In this document: piece after piece, positions 15,590-28,401 of the stretch
How positions within the stretch are numbered: the first letter of the stretch is position 1
Layout: every line of letters starts with the position of its first letter
From: Moniliophthora roreri
Taxonomy: Eukaryota; Basidiomycota; Agaricomycetes; Agaricales; Marasmiaceae
Length of the DNA: 64,000 nt
Direction of reading: 5' to 3'
Assembly (NCBI GenBank): GCA_001466705.2
Contig: LATX02000200.1
Location: 434,001 to 498,000, forward strand
Program-made: the position numbers and the translations under genes
The notes under the pieces: generated by a model
The model's database searches: none
What the model was told of the DNA's origin: nothing
Seen by the model: the letters and a program-made list of their open reading frames with translations, nothing else

Positions 15590-16259
15590 ATGGGTACCAA
15601 AGGTCGCTCAGTCCCAAGGGTCGTGTGCTGCGCCATACCTATTGCCAGAGCAGCTGGCAAGGTGTTGGTCGTCACAAGTCGCAAGCGGCCAGATAGCTGG
15701 GTCTGTAAGTGTCATGTTTTTTTCGTGAATTGCTCCCCTTTTTTCCCTTCACATGTCCCGGTCCCGAATTCGTATTTGCCCTTTCACTCGAATTTTCTCC
15801 GATAAGATGCTGATTACCACACCACGTTCCCATTCCTTTATAGTGCCAAAAGGTGGCTGGGAGTCGTCAGATGTGAAATTAGAGAATGCAGCCCTGCGGG
15901 AAGCCCTGGAAGAAGGTCTCAGCCTTTCTCCCTCTATCCGTCATCTCACCTCCTGATTCTCCTTCCCCTTGTGCTGTCCCTCTCATCATGCGTTGTCTTA
16001 TTTTTGGACATACCCTGATGTTCTTGCCTACACAGCTGGTGTTCGTGGTACAATATCGCGATACGTGGTAACGATACCCACGCCTTCGGCTACATATCAC
16101 TTTTATGAACTCGACGTGGTGTCGCTCGAACAAGATTGGCTAGAACGAAACGAACGGAAAAGAGAGTGGGTCGACTACGCCGAGGCCGTGCGGAGGTTGG
16201 AATGGAAAGCCGAGTTATCCCAAGGGCTAAGATCGTCCTCACTTGCACCACCTCGGTGA
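15590..16259 (+). CDS. Nudix hydrolase, diphosphoinositol-polyphosphate phosphohydrolase type
   Basis: The family cleaves diphosphates of inositol pyrophosphates and of diadenosine polyphosphates (Aps1/DIPP). Three exons (15590-15704, 15844-15915, 16036-16259) join in frame to give 136 residues. The Nudix box is complete: GGWESSDVKLENAALREALE continues over the second intron into EAGV, fitting GX5EX7REUXEEXGU. The preceding PKGGW signature, the short length and a basic SRKRPDSWV segment are typical of DIPP enzymes. The tail after the Nudix fold (WVDYAEAVRRLEWK) matches the family's final helix. ATG at 15590 sits directly before conserved sequence, so the start is secure. Confidence 0.92.
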
Positions 16260-19200
16260 CGTTGGTCACCTTGACCGACAGGTGCCCTTCAAGGTCTCCG
16301 TGTGTGGACGAGCCGCTCTCGTCCTTGGTCGAAACAATACTCTTTCTTCTCTTGTAGACCGTCTTTTTTTACTTTACATTTGTTTCCTAACGATACCCTA
16401 GGCAACCGCCTTGACAAAGATCAGACAGCAACCCCCACTTCTCATTGCACACAGCAATTTTGCTATCGTTAATTTCACAAAATTCTCGCATTCAAGTAGT
16501 ACCTGCCCTGGCTATAGAGTCGTCATCAGTCGCCATTAACGTCATTTCATATCGTACTTCTTCAACCTAGATGTAGTTTATATTAGCGGGAACTTACTGG
16601 TTTGGACACTATATTTCGTTGGCTGTGTATATGTATATGTCACATTAACCGCGTAGGGCCAGTTCCCCGACCGCCACCTATGTACCTCCTCTGGGAATGC
16701 TTCTAGTTCAATTTTGTCCATGGAGTAAGTATATCTTATGCGTTGAGTCGCAACCGGACAAGGTTGCGACGCCCGCCAGCGTCAGGGCGGTGATTTCCCA
16801 TTGTCCCCGCGTGGCGGCCACGTGAGATTAGTGGCTGTGCTACATATTATGGGACCCACAACCGCTCACGCTTTTTCCTTCGCAATTCCTTCCTTCAAAA
16901 GCCATACTTTCCCTTCATTCACTGCTCCTGGAACTCATCAAACTCAACTTCAGAAGCTGCATCTGCGCAAGTCAGATTCGACAAGTCAAAAGAACGCCGC
17001 ACGATCTCACTGGCATTCATTGTGTTTAGGTTGGTGCTTCACCCTGACACGGTAATAATGGTTCGACCTAGATGACGGTGATCTTAGATTAAGTCTTTGC
17101 TCCGAAGGTGGGTTGCTTCTGACCCTGAGGTCATCTTTCGCCGTAAATGCGTTTCCTGACCACCCTATTTCAACGCTTAAACAGGCTTGCCCGACGAACG
17201 CGCCACGTGGGAATCGGGAGCGCATTCTCAAGCACAAGGAGCTACATATTAAGTAGCAATGCTAGCTTTAAATTGACGTTGTCAAGGATCGTCATTACTA
17301 CCATCCATCCCACCCCGAGCTTGGGTTTCAGGAATCAATACCGCCCCGCATAATGAAGCACCTTGCTTGAAACTTGGCGAAAGGAGCGTCAAGTACCTAC
17401 ATTCATGATCGTCAGTTTTACGGCGGTGGTACTCCTTTTTCGGACCATGTCCAAATATGTCAATTTTGGCGTGAGATTGTCACCGAACCGACGAGCTCGG
17501 GTATGCGTTGAGCAGGTCAGTCCTATGTACCATGCACCGTCCGGCGTCATTCAGATATAATCTAAAGCTCTTCCAACTGGGGCTGTTTCATTCTATCAGA
17601 CTTACGAGGAAGGTTGCAACTCCACTCGCTCAGGGACCTTTGATTTCTCAAATGTTTATGCGTGTCCGCCACCCCGACGTTGATGAAACTCAGATGGAAT
17701 TTCCAATTTGAAGCAGTTAAGCACCCGTAAGCCTCTGTAAGCATGGTCTTTCATTGGTGGAGTTACTTCGCCATATTTTGATATCCAGTCAATCATGATC
17801 TTATTTTTGATGCCAGGGATTTTGCAGGGATCATTTGAAATATCTCTGAATTAGCTTGGAGAACGGTCGAACAGAGAACGGCAGAACCTGAGAAAAAAAC
17901 ACTTCGTCAGGCTCCAAGGTCGGGACCCGTTCACAAGATTCAAAGAACCGATTTGTAACCTTCCAAGCCTTCCTTCGCTCTCTTATGCGACTGAGGAGGA
18001 TATGGAGATCACCGATACGAGGGCATAGCTCTTGGAAGGACGTCATGGCACTTCACAGACATTTGCTCTAGACGCGCGTTCTAACATGAATAGTTCTAGC
18101 CCCAAAGTTCGATCTTGCTCCAACGAAAGTATTCAGAGGGGCTGCTTGGTGGGTGGACTCTAGGACGTGCTCGTTATTGGACTGAATCCGACCATCATCG
18201 GCGGACTATCAGGTATCCTTTTTCCGCGTGCCGTAGATTTCAAAACAGGCTCTTAGTGGCCCCCCACATCCTTGGCTCCACTATCGGCATCCACCAGGGA
18301 TCCTGTTCTACTATCCTTAGGTTGACCTGGTCCACTACGCTCCCCATATCAAGGCTCAAGCACCGTAGTCCTTAACCCGTCCAGTGCAAGGCCAACAGCT
18401 GTAGTTGATATATATTCCTCACATAAGAGGCAGTAATGAGACCATATGCAGCCTAGCTATTACTAGTATTATATTCAGGTCCTGTCATCGACGCAGAAAC
18501 GTATTTCCAACTTCCAAGGATTGTGTGGCAACCCACGCTGGAGTTACGAAACGCGTGAAACACGTGGCGGCTCGCTTTTACGTACTGTCGTCTTGTTGAA
18601 CTTGACAAACCAAACTGGTCCACGGATTGTACGAGATATGTTTGCTTCCGATTTCAAATTAAGCGTTGCTCATCCTTTCCTTTTGTTACAAAGGTACACT
18701 GATAAGGCTCGTCTGACATCAAGTCAACTTAAGAGTCCAATCAAGCCTTTTCAAGCTGAATTGTTGGTGAATCAGGGTGAGAGTTTCTCAAATATTTCAC
18801 TCATACAGCCTGCCCTCCTTACAGCTTTGATATCTCCATCGAACTCGTTCGGTTCGAGTCGCAATGCATCATCGAGCATGCTTTCGAGAATGCCGATCAA
18901 TACTGGACCAAAGACCTTAGCGACGATACTGTATGACTACACTGGCCAGCCAGTATAAGCCTTGGTTCCTATGGCATTAGAATCTTTTGGTACAATGTTT
19001 TTTCCGCTTTATCCTATCAGAAGACCGACGGGTGCACTGTTCTCTCTTTTCTCAGGCAATATGGTCTCTCAGGGCTAGTTCGCGGGCTGAAGAAGCAAAG
19101 TGGTCCCCGTGTCGACCCAAGCCCCACTATATGGGGAAAAATCATTGATTTCGCGATCTCCGATTTTACGATTTCTCGGACAGTCACTATGTGCCAGCTT

Positions 19201-19452
19201 TGTGCAAGGTACTGTTCTCAAGCTTGCGGATCGCTGTAGATTCAGTTTTCCCAGCCGGTCACAAAATGTTTGGGTAAACACGCTTGTTTAAGCGAGCTAT
19301 CAAAACCGTCCTCTCTTCTTACGCCCATCTAGATATGGCAAATGTCGATTTCAATTTTGTTGACGTTGATATAAAGCCGCGAGGGTATAAGCACAAGATT
19401 TCCCCACACTCTCTACTCGCGGTACTTCTCCTCTCCTGCTTTCCTCTCCTCA
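16260..19452. other. 3.2 kb without a supportable gene
   Basis: I find no motif-bearing frame on either strand; the longest frame (145 codons near 18521-18958) has no recognisable content. A short perfect hairpin lies at 16747-16770. A TATAAA sequence at 19370-19375, about 80 bp before the TEA-factor start, is a candidate core promoter for that gene. Confidence 0.45.
16747..16770. repeat. 9-bp perfect inverted repeat (hairpin)
   Basis: GTCGCAACC (16747-16755) and GGTTGCGAC (16762-16770) are exact reverse complements separated by six bases. A second short GC-rich stem (CGCCC/GGGCG) follows at once. Its role is unknown; it lies about 490 bp downstream of the Nudix stop. Confidence 0.6.
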
Positions 19453-21047
19453 ATGTCATACATTGACTACGCACCTTCTCCTGTGTCTGCCGGCTCATCT
19501 CGAAAGCATGGAGGATATGTCTGCATGTCGACAGTCGATGACCTATCGTACACCCCTTCCGCGGAGGAGAAGGATCGTGACGCTGCTCAAATCATCGCCA
19601 CTGGGAGGAGGAGCTGGAAAACTCTGAAAGGAAAGGGTGAAGCTGTCTGGCCGCCCCATCTGTGAGCTGGTATTCCTCACCCTATCAGTTGCCGCCGGAC
19701 TGATCACTCGCTTTTTAGGGAGGCCGCTCTTATTGAAGGTGCACCTTTCGATGTAAACTTGACTGAAAACAGCGACTCACGTTATTCAATGTCCAGCCTT
19801 AGAGAAATACAAGCCCGATGAAACCCGATCTACAAAAACGCTTGGTCGCTTCAGCATGAGGAACAGATTCATCTCTGACTATATTTTCGAAACTACCGGA
19901 AAGCGACGGACGCCTAAACAAGTAGGAAGTCGCTTGCAACAGCTGCGGGACACATGTAAAAGTGATAGGAGTACGTCACGGCTACAGCCCACTTATCCAT
20001 TACTGACAATCCAATTTATCAGTACTTCAATTGATCTCTCGTCGTCCCATAGAACACGACAGTGAATCGGCCACCGTCTCTTCAGATGGCAATAGCTCGT
20101 CCACTCCACCTCCTGCAGATGCATACTATTCCAGCGGGAATGAACGTTCGACAGGTAGTCGACGGAATGGAATATGGGTCAACATTGTTCTCGAGCAACC
20201 GTCATGGCCGTCACCTCCTCCCGTCGTGCATATCATCAATAACAATAAGCTCATGCCGTTGGTTGTTCACCTCGCACCGTTGTCTTCCTCGAGTCATGTC
20301 AGTCTCAATTACGACTCGTCCTCTTCTCATCGACTAGCCTTCATGGAACCCACTATCAACTTTGCTTCTCCCTGTGCTCTCGCACTTCACTGCTCCTATT
20401 ATGTATTCCTCGATGGCGCCGGATTACCGATCCATACGGAGGTAGCACCCTTGAAATGCCAGTCGTCTCCCATGCAAAGTTCAGGTTGGATGTACAGTGC
20501 CAGTCTAGTGCCAGGACTGTGGAGCAGCCTTTGTGAAAGTGCCTGTGAGTCACACACTCTTACCAACCAACTGTTCTCATGGAGAGCTCTAGCACCGACA
20601 CGCTATACCATAACTCAAACACTCTATCCGGCTCGTTCTGCTGCGTCCTCACGCCCGTCCTCCGACAATAATGGAGAGTCCTGCATTACCATCGTCTATA
20701 ATTTCACGCATCATGAGTCCAGTACTGGCTTCCACCAGAATTTGCATGGAAGTGACCTTACTCTGGTATGTCACTAGTTGCGCAAGTGTCGCAGTGATTG
20801 AATTCATTCACAGCCCCTGCCCCCTAATCACGATTTGCCCGCGTTGAGTGATCCGCGCAGCTGGTGCGCAACTACCACACTCGACTGGGGTAGTTCTTTC
20901 GACTCTTTTGGGTCTGGATCACCACCCTCTGGATACCCTCCCGCAATACCCTCTATCGCCAGAGGGGGGAGATCGAACGGATGCTATCCAGAGAGCTGGA
21001 ACGGCCAAAAGTATACACCTTCCCTGTCTTCAGTACAATATTGTTGA
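19453..21047 (+). CDS. TEA/ATTS-domain transcription factor
   Basis: This is a nuclear DNA-binding regulator of the TEF-1/TEC1/AbaA class, which recognises CATTC-type sites. After a short Ser/Pro-rich start (MSYIDYAPSPVSAG) the TEA domain begins with GRRSWKTLKGKGEAVWPPHL. It continues over two introns through EAALIEALEKYKPDE and TLGRFSMRNRFISDYIFETT to GKRRTPKQVGSRLQQLRDTC, giving all three helices and the LQQLRDTC recognition helix. Further exons carry Ser/Pro-rich sequence and then NGIWVNIVLEQPSWPS and later ITQTLYPARS, which resembles the YAP-binding-like carboxyl fold of TEADs but is weaker. The stop is at 21045-21047. Each splice junction checked joins in frame. Fungal relatives control conidiation or filamentous growth; the role here is not known. 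Confidence 0.9.
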
Positions 21048-21267
21048 GTTCTCGTTCACGACGCCACCGGACTTTCGCCTCTGTCGGACCCTGCAGCTGT
21101 CATTTGCATAAATCGCTTTGTTTTTCTTCGGGACTATGTTGCATAGTATTGTACTCACCGATGCCGACTGGCTTCGGCATTTGATTAATATGTTCCATGT
21201 GTAGATTACTGGTTGTAAATAGAATAGGGGAGAAGTGCAAAGGTTAACTAACACTAACACATCGACG

Positions 21268-22488
21268 CTAGTCCTTGACAGATTCGTGTTTAGCTATCTC
21301 CATAACATTGTACTTCAAAAGCTGGTAGTAATCCTTCGTGATGGCAATTCCGCAGACGCTCTATGGTCATTGTTCAGACGTGTTTAAGGTTCAGAGAAAA
21401 GATTGGGATAGGAAGTACCTTGAAGATCTCTACTAGAACGAAAAGCTTTGGATCTGTGAGATCTACTTTGAGACTTGTGGGTACGCAATCAGCGATCGCT
21501 TGGATGATAGTCGGCCGAGTTAATGAGGTATGACTTCGAACGCGTAGTTCAACCTTGTACTTGGAGTGGAAACAAATTGATTGATTGAAGCTTGTGAACT
21601 TGGAGTCTCCGACACTCACAGTAAGGTCTTTATCTTCCGGATGCCGTTCAAAATACTGCGATAGAATCTTCTGAGTCAGGCGTTGGATATCGGGAATACT
21701 AGTATAGCATGTCTCTGACACAGGCACAAAACGATGCGTGTATCTAACAATCAAATGAAATCGATGAATGATGAACAGGGCAAGGGCTCGACGCACCTAG
21801 TTCTAGAGACTCCAGTTTTCTGGACATTCTGAATGTGTGTTTCCACCAGCTCAACGGGGTCAACAGGCGATTTACAAGAAATAAAAACCACTTTTAGGGT
21901 GTTCTGTTAACGGTCTAGGTGCTGCATACGAATGGACAGAAGTACCACAGGGGGTGTTCGTTTGGCAATTCGCTATATCATTGTTAGATTCTAGCGCTGG
22001 TCCGGGAAGTGACACGCGTACCGAATCTGGCCTCGACGCGCGGTCGCTTGATGGCAGATATTTCGTTCGCAATTTGTGTTTCGAGCGTCTCAGGTGTTTC
22101 TGTTTCAGGAACCTTATCGTCTTCTTCCTTTGCTGCGGTAGGCCATAGCTCTGAACCTAACTAGGGTAATAGGTGAGCATCTATTCATCTTTCCGGATAC
22201 AGGACGGTGCACACACCGATTCAAACAAGTCATACAGCTCTCCAACAGTTTGCTTCTCCTTCCCTTTTATACCTAGACGTCCGAGCGTGTATATTATCTT
22301 CAAGGAGGCACCAACAGAGTACAAACGTACAACTAATCCACACGCCAGGTCCACCGATACTTCTAACCCCCGAGCCCTGATCGTTTAGCTTGATTCGTAA
22401 CGGTGTGCTTCCCCAGACGATGATAAAAACTGACCGCAAGATATTTCTTCTTTCTTCTGGGGTTCTTTGCGGTCGCTTCCGACATCAT
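21268..22488 (-). CDS. TAN1: TAN1/THUMPD1-like tRNA acetylation factor
   Basis: With the Kre33/NAT10 acetyltransferase, TAN1 is required for N4-acetylcytidine at position 12 of tRNA-Ser and tRNA-Leu; its THUMP domain binds the tRNA. I read about eight exons: MMSEATAKNPRRKKKYLA, then GPGVWISC-IKGKEKQTVGEL, YDLFES-LGSELWPTAAKEED, IKRPRVEARF-ANCQTNTPC, VVFISCKSPVDPVELVETHI and YTHRFVPVSETCYTS. The THUMP end follows as KVELRVRSHTSLTRPTIIQ and VDLTDPKLFVLVEIFK. The final exon (GIAITKDYYQLLKYNVMEI) stops at 21270-21268. Each junction joins in frame with canonical ends, and the acidic linker expected between the two halves is present (KEEDDKVPETETPET). The start codon could be earlier in the same frame, but the chosen Met directly precedes the usual Lys-rich leader. 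Confidence 0.92.
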
Positions 22489-25400
22489 ATGTTGGACGTT
22501 GAGCGAACCACTCAAGGTTGGGTCCGATGTCGAGGGTCCGACGTCGAGATCGATAATTCTTTTCCCACGCTCCATCAATAGTCATTTTTGACTGAACTTC
22601 TCTCAAAAGATGTTGTGCCCTAGTGCAGATGTATCAAACTAAAACTCGATGAATATAATATAGAGTACCGAAGCCATTCAGAGTAGAGTATGAAAGCTAT
22701 CCCGTTCCGGACTCGACTACTACTATTCCGAGCTGGACTGACTTGGACTGGAGATTACGCATCGTGACGGCCCATTCATTCGCATTGAGCGAGTATGAAA
22801 CCAATCAAGGGAAGAGTCTTGAAACTTTGCACACCGATACGGACTAGATAGCTAATTAAACCATTAAGGAGAAAATCAGTATAATAAATGTGTCCGATGA
22901 GAAGCTACATTTGACCTTCATTGACACCTCTCGGATCCAGGGTGTATGCAAAACGGCCGTGGTACATAGCGTACTCGACTCTTACTGACAGTTTGCGTCA
23001 CTGCGGACTGACGTTTATTCAGACTCTGGGACGACAGTCAATTACTCGTAGCTGGCAATCGTGGTCATTGCGGGCTGTCCGAGGTGGAATGATGGTATCC
23101 TGGTATAGATTGATATTTGAGGTATGACGGTACAACGGCGTGGCTGAGGACTAAAAATCATTGCGTCAGCATCACAGAAATGTGGCTTGTGAGACTGGAG
23201 TGAAGTTACGCACTGATTTAAGTCGAGCATCGCTCTTCCGCCATCAAGTCCTGGCAGGGGTAGTCGTCCCACCAATTGTGTATGTAGGGGGTTGTAACGA
23301 AATAGGCTGTGTCAACCAGCGTGCGTGGACGGGGTCCGCATGAAGATACACTTCTCGAAAAGACTAGCGCGCTACTTAGTTCAATGGCTGAGTCAACGCA
23401 TGCATTATCAAAGGATCAAGGAAGCGGACTTTATTTCAAACCCACATTGACGTGTTATGAGAGCTATCAAAGGTCTGAACGCGGCAACTGTCGCTGCAAA
23501 TTACCAGGTGTTAGGTCTGGGTCTTCGAGTCGATTCAATTGAGGGGGCGCCCGCTGATCGAATCCCAAGCGTTCCCACTGAAGATACTTGCTTTCCGATC
23601 CATACTAGGAGTCAGCGGGCAAAAGAGCGGACCTGGTTCTTTGAGCAAGATGTCGCACTGTCTCTTCTAGTAGTAAGCATCATAAGGACCATTCATATCG
23701 GCACAAACCTGTGGATCACCCTCCCAACCACTTGAAGCCACAACTAATGCCTTCTGACATAGTTCCGTGGGCTACAAGTACCGAAAGGGCCGCTTTGATC
23801 CCAGGGTATACGAGTAGTCAAAATTGCTTCGGGTAACGTGGCCAATGAGTTAGGAAGTTATCAGTAACGGGACAGAAGAAAATAAAATAAAATAATGATA
23901 ATAATGAAAAGACGTACGCAGTAACTATAGACGTCCATTGAAACCGACCACTAGTAAGGGTTGATTTCCGAGTCCGAATCAGACGGTATGCCACGAAGTG
24001 AGGCAAGAGACATATTGTCAGTCCGAGGAAGCAAGGGCTCAGAACTCTTGGTGACGATCTCTGGCCGACTCCGACCGGCGAACCTCTTGCAAACACCAAT
24101 CAGAGCAAAGGAGCCAGCTCAATACGCCTGAGAATGCTTGAACTTCTGGTGGGCATAGGGTGACACCGAATTCTATGTGCAGTGCAATGTGATGACCACA
24201 AACAATGAACAGAGAAGACTAGAATAGCTTCCAATGGCCCATTTGTCGAGTGCGGTGAAGAGGGAGAAGCAGATACAAGCTGCCGTCACTTACCCCTCGG
24301 TAGAGCGAATTCTTAAGAGTTATTCCGCCGGCATCGACTGGAGCATTATTATGCTTGGTGTCCTCCTTTTGGTGAGCGGGTTACGATGTCGCAGCGTGCA
24401 GAGATTCAAAGAAGATTTCTGATTCCTGTCAAGATACATCCATCAAGCTGCCGTTTAACTTTCAGCTTCGAGGCACGGGTCCACATTTCAGTCTTGCTGG
24501 GCTTGTTCAGCAAGTTGCCACCGCGTAGACGCCACCATCGTGGATCTTGACTGAGGACCTAGGCTTTCATTCTTGTTGCCAGGTCAGTGATACTGATCAC
24601 GCACGGACCATCCGATAGCAGAATTGCCAACAAAACCGTTCAGACTCAGGCCTCGAGGACGCTAAAGCGTGCAGCTCAGGTTCTTTTCAAACCATAGGTC
24701 TTCAATTAGTCTGGGCCGAAAGAAAACCATATGGCTTGCACGTCAGGACTCGTGGATAGAAGGTCGGTGTCCTCGGAGAATCGACAATCTGGGCCCAAAC
24801 GTACACCCCCATTTCAACTTCGATGCTTGCAGAAACCTATTCAAGAATAACAAAGGTGTAGCGCTGCAGATCTGCGTCGGGAAACTGTGCAACGAACATC
24901 GACCATCACCAAGCCAAGTATCAAAAAGCTTCGTTCGCACATCAAAGGTCGCAACTCAACTACGGTAGTTCCTCGAGCCGGCACCGGGTATAGGCTCCGA
25001 AGTATTACAGCGCATTTTTCGAGTGTGATCGGTCTTGCTTGTATCCATCCTGATCAGTGATAATTTTTTCGCAGCAACTTGTTCCGCATCTAGAGGCTGT
25101 AGCATTAATAGGTCCCCGGAAACGGAGACGGTGCAACTGGTCGATGCACCTGGAAACGCCCGGGCCTAAGTGAAAGTAAAACTCAAACTAGTACACCGGT
25201 ACATACGAGACCATACCTTATCATGAGGCCTTTGACACGGCTGCACAATGCAAAAGAAATCGGGAAAACTAGGAAGATGCAGAACATTGAGGACTCAGAG
25301 ATGATGGTGGCTGTTCATGTGACTAGCTTCTTGGGTAACGCCATGCCAACTGGGCCTCGCACTGGCGGTAGTTCTACAGCTCCTTCTCACGCAATCTCAT

Positions 25401-25513
25401 CATCCCCCTTCATATACTGCCCTGGACTCGGGCGTTTATTGTCAAAGTTTCACCTTTAAGGTGCTCAAATACCGGTCAAACTGGCTCTCATAGCTCCATC
25501 TGCCTCAGTCGCT
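22489..25513. other. 3 kb without a supportable gene
   Basis: No recognisable coding sequence was found on either strand. An A/T-rich low-complexity patch (repeated AATAA/ATAAT) lies near 23878-23910. A 62-codon frame at 24234-24422 contains a hydrophobic stretch but has no family signature or neighbouring exon that I can join to it. The last few hundred bases presumably contain the promoter of the bHLH gene. Confidence 0.4.
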
Positions 25514-26866
25514 ATGTCGAACCTCCTTTCTGCTACGGAAACTCACGAATTTCACTCATTCTTAACCTCTATCGATTATGCCGCTTCGAGCGATGTCAGG
25601 AACTCTTCGTTATCGGAATGGAGTACATATCAGTCTGATCATTCTGGGATGCTGCCGGAGGTACCGCATGCGAAAGGGAAGGAGGCTTTAGCGAGGGCGA
25701 CGAAGGATTTAATGTCGCTCGACTCGAATTCCTGGAGTTCGCCTTCATCCACTTCGTCACATTTTCAGCATAGAACATACAGTTATGGACCCCAATCATC
25801 TCAGCCTCCTCAGTATGGGTACGACCACTCCCAATCCTCATCTCAAAACCCACTATTCCAACCCCAGCATCATCGGCATCCCATACAGCAAGCTCCATTC
25901 CCTTATCCTTCAAAACTGAACTCAGCACCGTTAGTTTCATCGCATCATTCCCATCCCGAACCATCCGGTTCATCTCACCATGTTCCACATCCCATTTCTA
26001 TCGCGCCGATACACACACTAAGTGCTGGTGCCAATTCAGGAAGCAGTTCAAGTTTGCGTCCATATAACACGGTCAGCTCACCACCGACCACCTCGTCTTC
26101 CAACTCATCGTACTCGTTCACGGGCTCCAGTAGTGGACTGAACAACGGTTCAAGTTCGGCTACTATTCCCTCGCCTCCTTCATCGGAATCTGTTAAAGCT
26201 AATGCCACGTCGGAAGGTACCTCCAGTAACAAGCGCCCTTTGGATTCTACGTCGGTGACAAATTCAGCCAATAAACGACCCCGACCTTCCCCTCCTTCAG
26301 CAACAATGAATGGGACCATAACCCCGAATAAGTCCACATTGTTGTCCCCGTCTCAGAAAAAGGCAAACCATATACAATCAGAGCAAAAGAGAAGGGCCAA
26401 TATTCGCCGGGGCTACGAAGCACTTTGCGAGACCGTCCCAGCGCTTAGAGAGGCTATCCGACTAGAAGAGGAGGTGCAGGTGAATGCGCAGAATGGAGCT
26501 AGAAAGGCCAATGGGAGAGCTAAACGTGGTAGGGGCCGAGGCAAAGTGGACGAAGGAACAGGCGAGAAAATAGATGGGAGGGCTGGTCCACGAAGTGAAA
26601 ACATAGTCCTGGGCAAAAGTAAGCTTGAAAACCACTTATTCGGATACTCTACTCATTGTGCTTCAGCAATTGATTATATAAACGAACTGCTCAACGACCG
26701 GCAGGTTCTATTGGCTCGATTAGAGCGCGCTCGGTCAGCTCTCGCCCCTGATCATCCTTCGCTCCAGACGCCGAATACACCACCATTGTGGGAGCAGGAA
26801 TGGAGAGGAGGGAGCGGGAAAGACGCTGATGCTGACGAAGAAGACGACGAGGATGATGAGGAATGA
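25514..26866 (+). CDS. bHLH transcription factor with an extended loop
   Basis: This single-exon gene encodes 450 residues. The first ~275 are low-complexity Ser/Pro/His/Gln-rich sequence typical of a fungal activation region. The basic region and first helix read KKANHIQSEQKRRANIRRGY and EALCETVPALREAI, starting near residue 281. The His-Glu-Arg type DNA-reading residues are H, E and R of HIQSEQKRR. The second helix (SKLENHLFGYSTHCASAIDY, then INELLNDRQVLLARL) begins near residue 365, so the loop is roughly 50-55 residues and rich in Gly, Arg and Lys. The carboxyl end is strongly acidic. Targets are unknown. The neighbouring sequence gives no functional hint. Confidence 0.9.
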   Translation: MSNLLSATETHEFHSFLTSIDYAASSDVRNSSLSEWSTYQSDHSGMLPEVPHAKGKEALARATKDLMSLDSNSWSSPSSTSSHFQHRTYSYGPQSSQPPQYGYDHSQSSSQNPLFQPQHHRHPIQQAPFPYPSKLNSAPLVSSHHSHPEPSGSSHHVPHPISIAPIHTLSAGANSGSSSSLRPYNTVSSPPTTSSSNSSYSFTGSSSGLNNGSSSATIPSPPSSESVKANATSEGTSSNKRPLDSTSVTNSANKRPRPSPPSATMNGTITPNKSTLLSPSQKKANHIQSEQKRRANIRRGYEALCETVPALREAIRLEEEVQVNAQNGARKANGRAKRGRGRGKVDEGTGEKIDGRAGPRSENIVLGKSKLENHLFGYSTHCASAIDYINELLNDRQVLLARLERARSALAPDHPSLQTPNTPPLWEQEWRGGSGKDADADEEDDEDDEE

Positions 26867-28401
26867 CCTTGCGGTCCAGAACGTTTCTTCTGTCTTCTGC
26901 CTGTCTTCATTTAATCTTTCATCTGTTTACGTGCTGTGTTTTCATCTCGTTGCGTCTCGCGCTCCGTTTATCGCCTCCCTTATGATTCAAAAGTTCGCAC
27001 TCTCGCAGTTCAAGGCATAGCCTATATTTTTCTATTATCCTATATTATTCTTATTATTTCGCTTTCTTACATATAATTCCACTTGGCATGTATAACATTC
27101 CTCATAATTCACTGATTCACAACTTCCACACTTCATTCTCTGGTGCATTCGTTCTCCTGCTTTCACGTATCCGTCGACACATCATCTCCGTGTTCTGTCT
27201 CCCAAATACATGTACGATCATTGTCACTTATATTCCTAGGTACGAAAAATGTACAACCACTCCTCGGTCGCCTCCTCGGATTTTTTTTGGCTGATTCTTT
27301 GCCTATTAGATTGGAGCTGGTCCCAGCCATTCCCAGCAGACCGAGAGACCGTAGAAGCCTGCCCAATGATTAACGTTAACGCTATTTCAACCCTACAACC
27401 CTGTCCACAATTTTGGCGATGCAGATCCGACCAATGTAACTTGATAAGGGTAGGCGACGAATGTTCGGGATCTTGGTCAATCTTAGCCAGAGGTGGTTCG
27501 AAGCAGCTCGCTTTCGAACAGAGCCAGATCTAAGCTAGGGTCCATGATGACTCAAATTTCGCGGAACTTCAGGTGACGCCACTTGGTGGACGAAACATGA
27601 GGCTCGCAGCTGCTCATTGGACGGTCGCTCACAGACCGCATGTAACGATGGAGCCAGCCCTTCATCGGCCGCAGCCAAGTATACCCTACTGCTTCCCACT
27701 TCAATTCAGTTGCAGATTATCAGATATCAGTGGTTGCATCATTTCCACTTCAAGCCAAATTTGAGGTTTCTGTCGGTGTCCCATGTCGCTCGTTTTTATG
27801 TACTTACTGTGACATTTAATTATTGACGGCTCCAATAAACGCGTTTGTTTCCATACTGACTAGCCACTATGATACACGTGTTTTCAACGTTGTTTTGCAC
27901 CGCCTCCGCCTGTCGGGAGGTGGCGTTAGGTGCATGATAGCAATGTTCGGCGTTTAGGGCCTGTTCGGCAGTGTGCTTGCATGTTCTTTCGCGACAAGCG
28001 ACCGCACTGATATCATCAAGGTCAAATGAACGTTTGAGAAGGCAAGAAACGATGCCGTGGAAATTGCGTAGAAAATAGCTTGGAATCCTCCAGATGTTAG
28101 AGAGATGGTTCAATTAGGCTCTGATACTGAGGACAGCACAAACGATGTATCGTAGTCGAGAACATGATAAAATAACGAGTACAATCAGCTGAGGATGGAG
28201 GTCTGGCACTACGACAAAAAGGAAAGACAGAACACGTTGCAAGGGACAAAGACTTTAGGAAAACGAGAAGGAACAGACTGCGATGCTACAATAGACCAAT
28301 CGACAATATAATAGTATTGAATAGAAAAGGGTGGGTGATAACATCTATGGCACAAACAAATGGTAAGCGCAGACAGGTTCAGGAGAGAGGTACGAGAGAA
28401 G
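26867..28401. other. 1.5 kb without a supportable gene
   Basis: T-rich, poly-pyrimidine sequence after 26867 looks like the bHLH gene's 3' untranslated region. The rest contains only short frames on both strands. A GC-rich imperfect inverted repeat (CCGCCTCC with GGAGGTGG) lies near 27900-27930. Confidence 0.4.

Noticed and set aside
18851..18860. GGTTCGAGTC resembling a tRNA B box
   Set aside because: No matching A box, acceptor stem or anticodon arm nearby.
18521..18958. 145-codon open frame
   Set aside because: No recognisable domain, no plausible neighbouring exon, and a length that chance can give in 3 kb.
24234..24422. 62-codon frame with a hydrophobic segment
   Set aside because: Too short, isolated and without family signature.
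25596..26616. minus-strand frames under the bHLH gene
   Set aside because: Antisense shadows of a low-complexity coding region.
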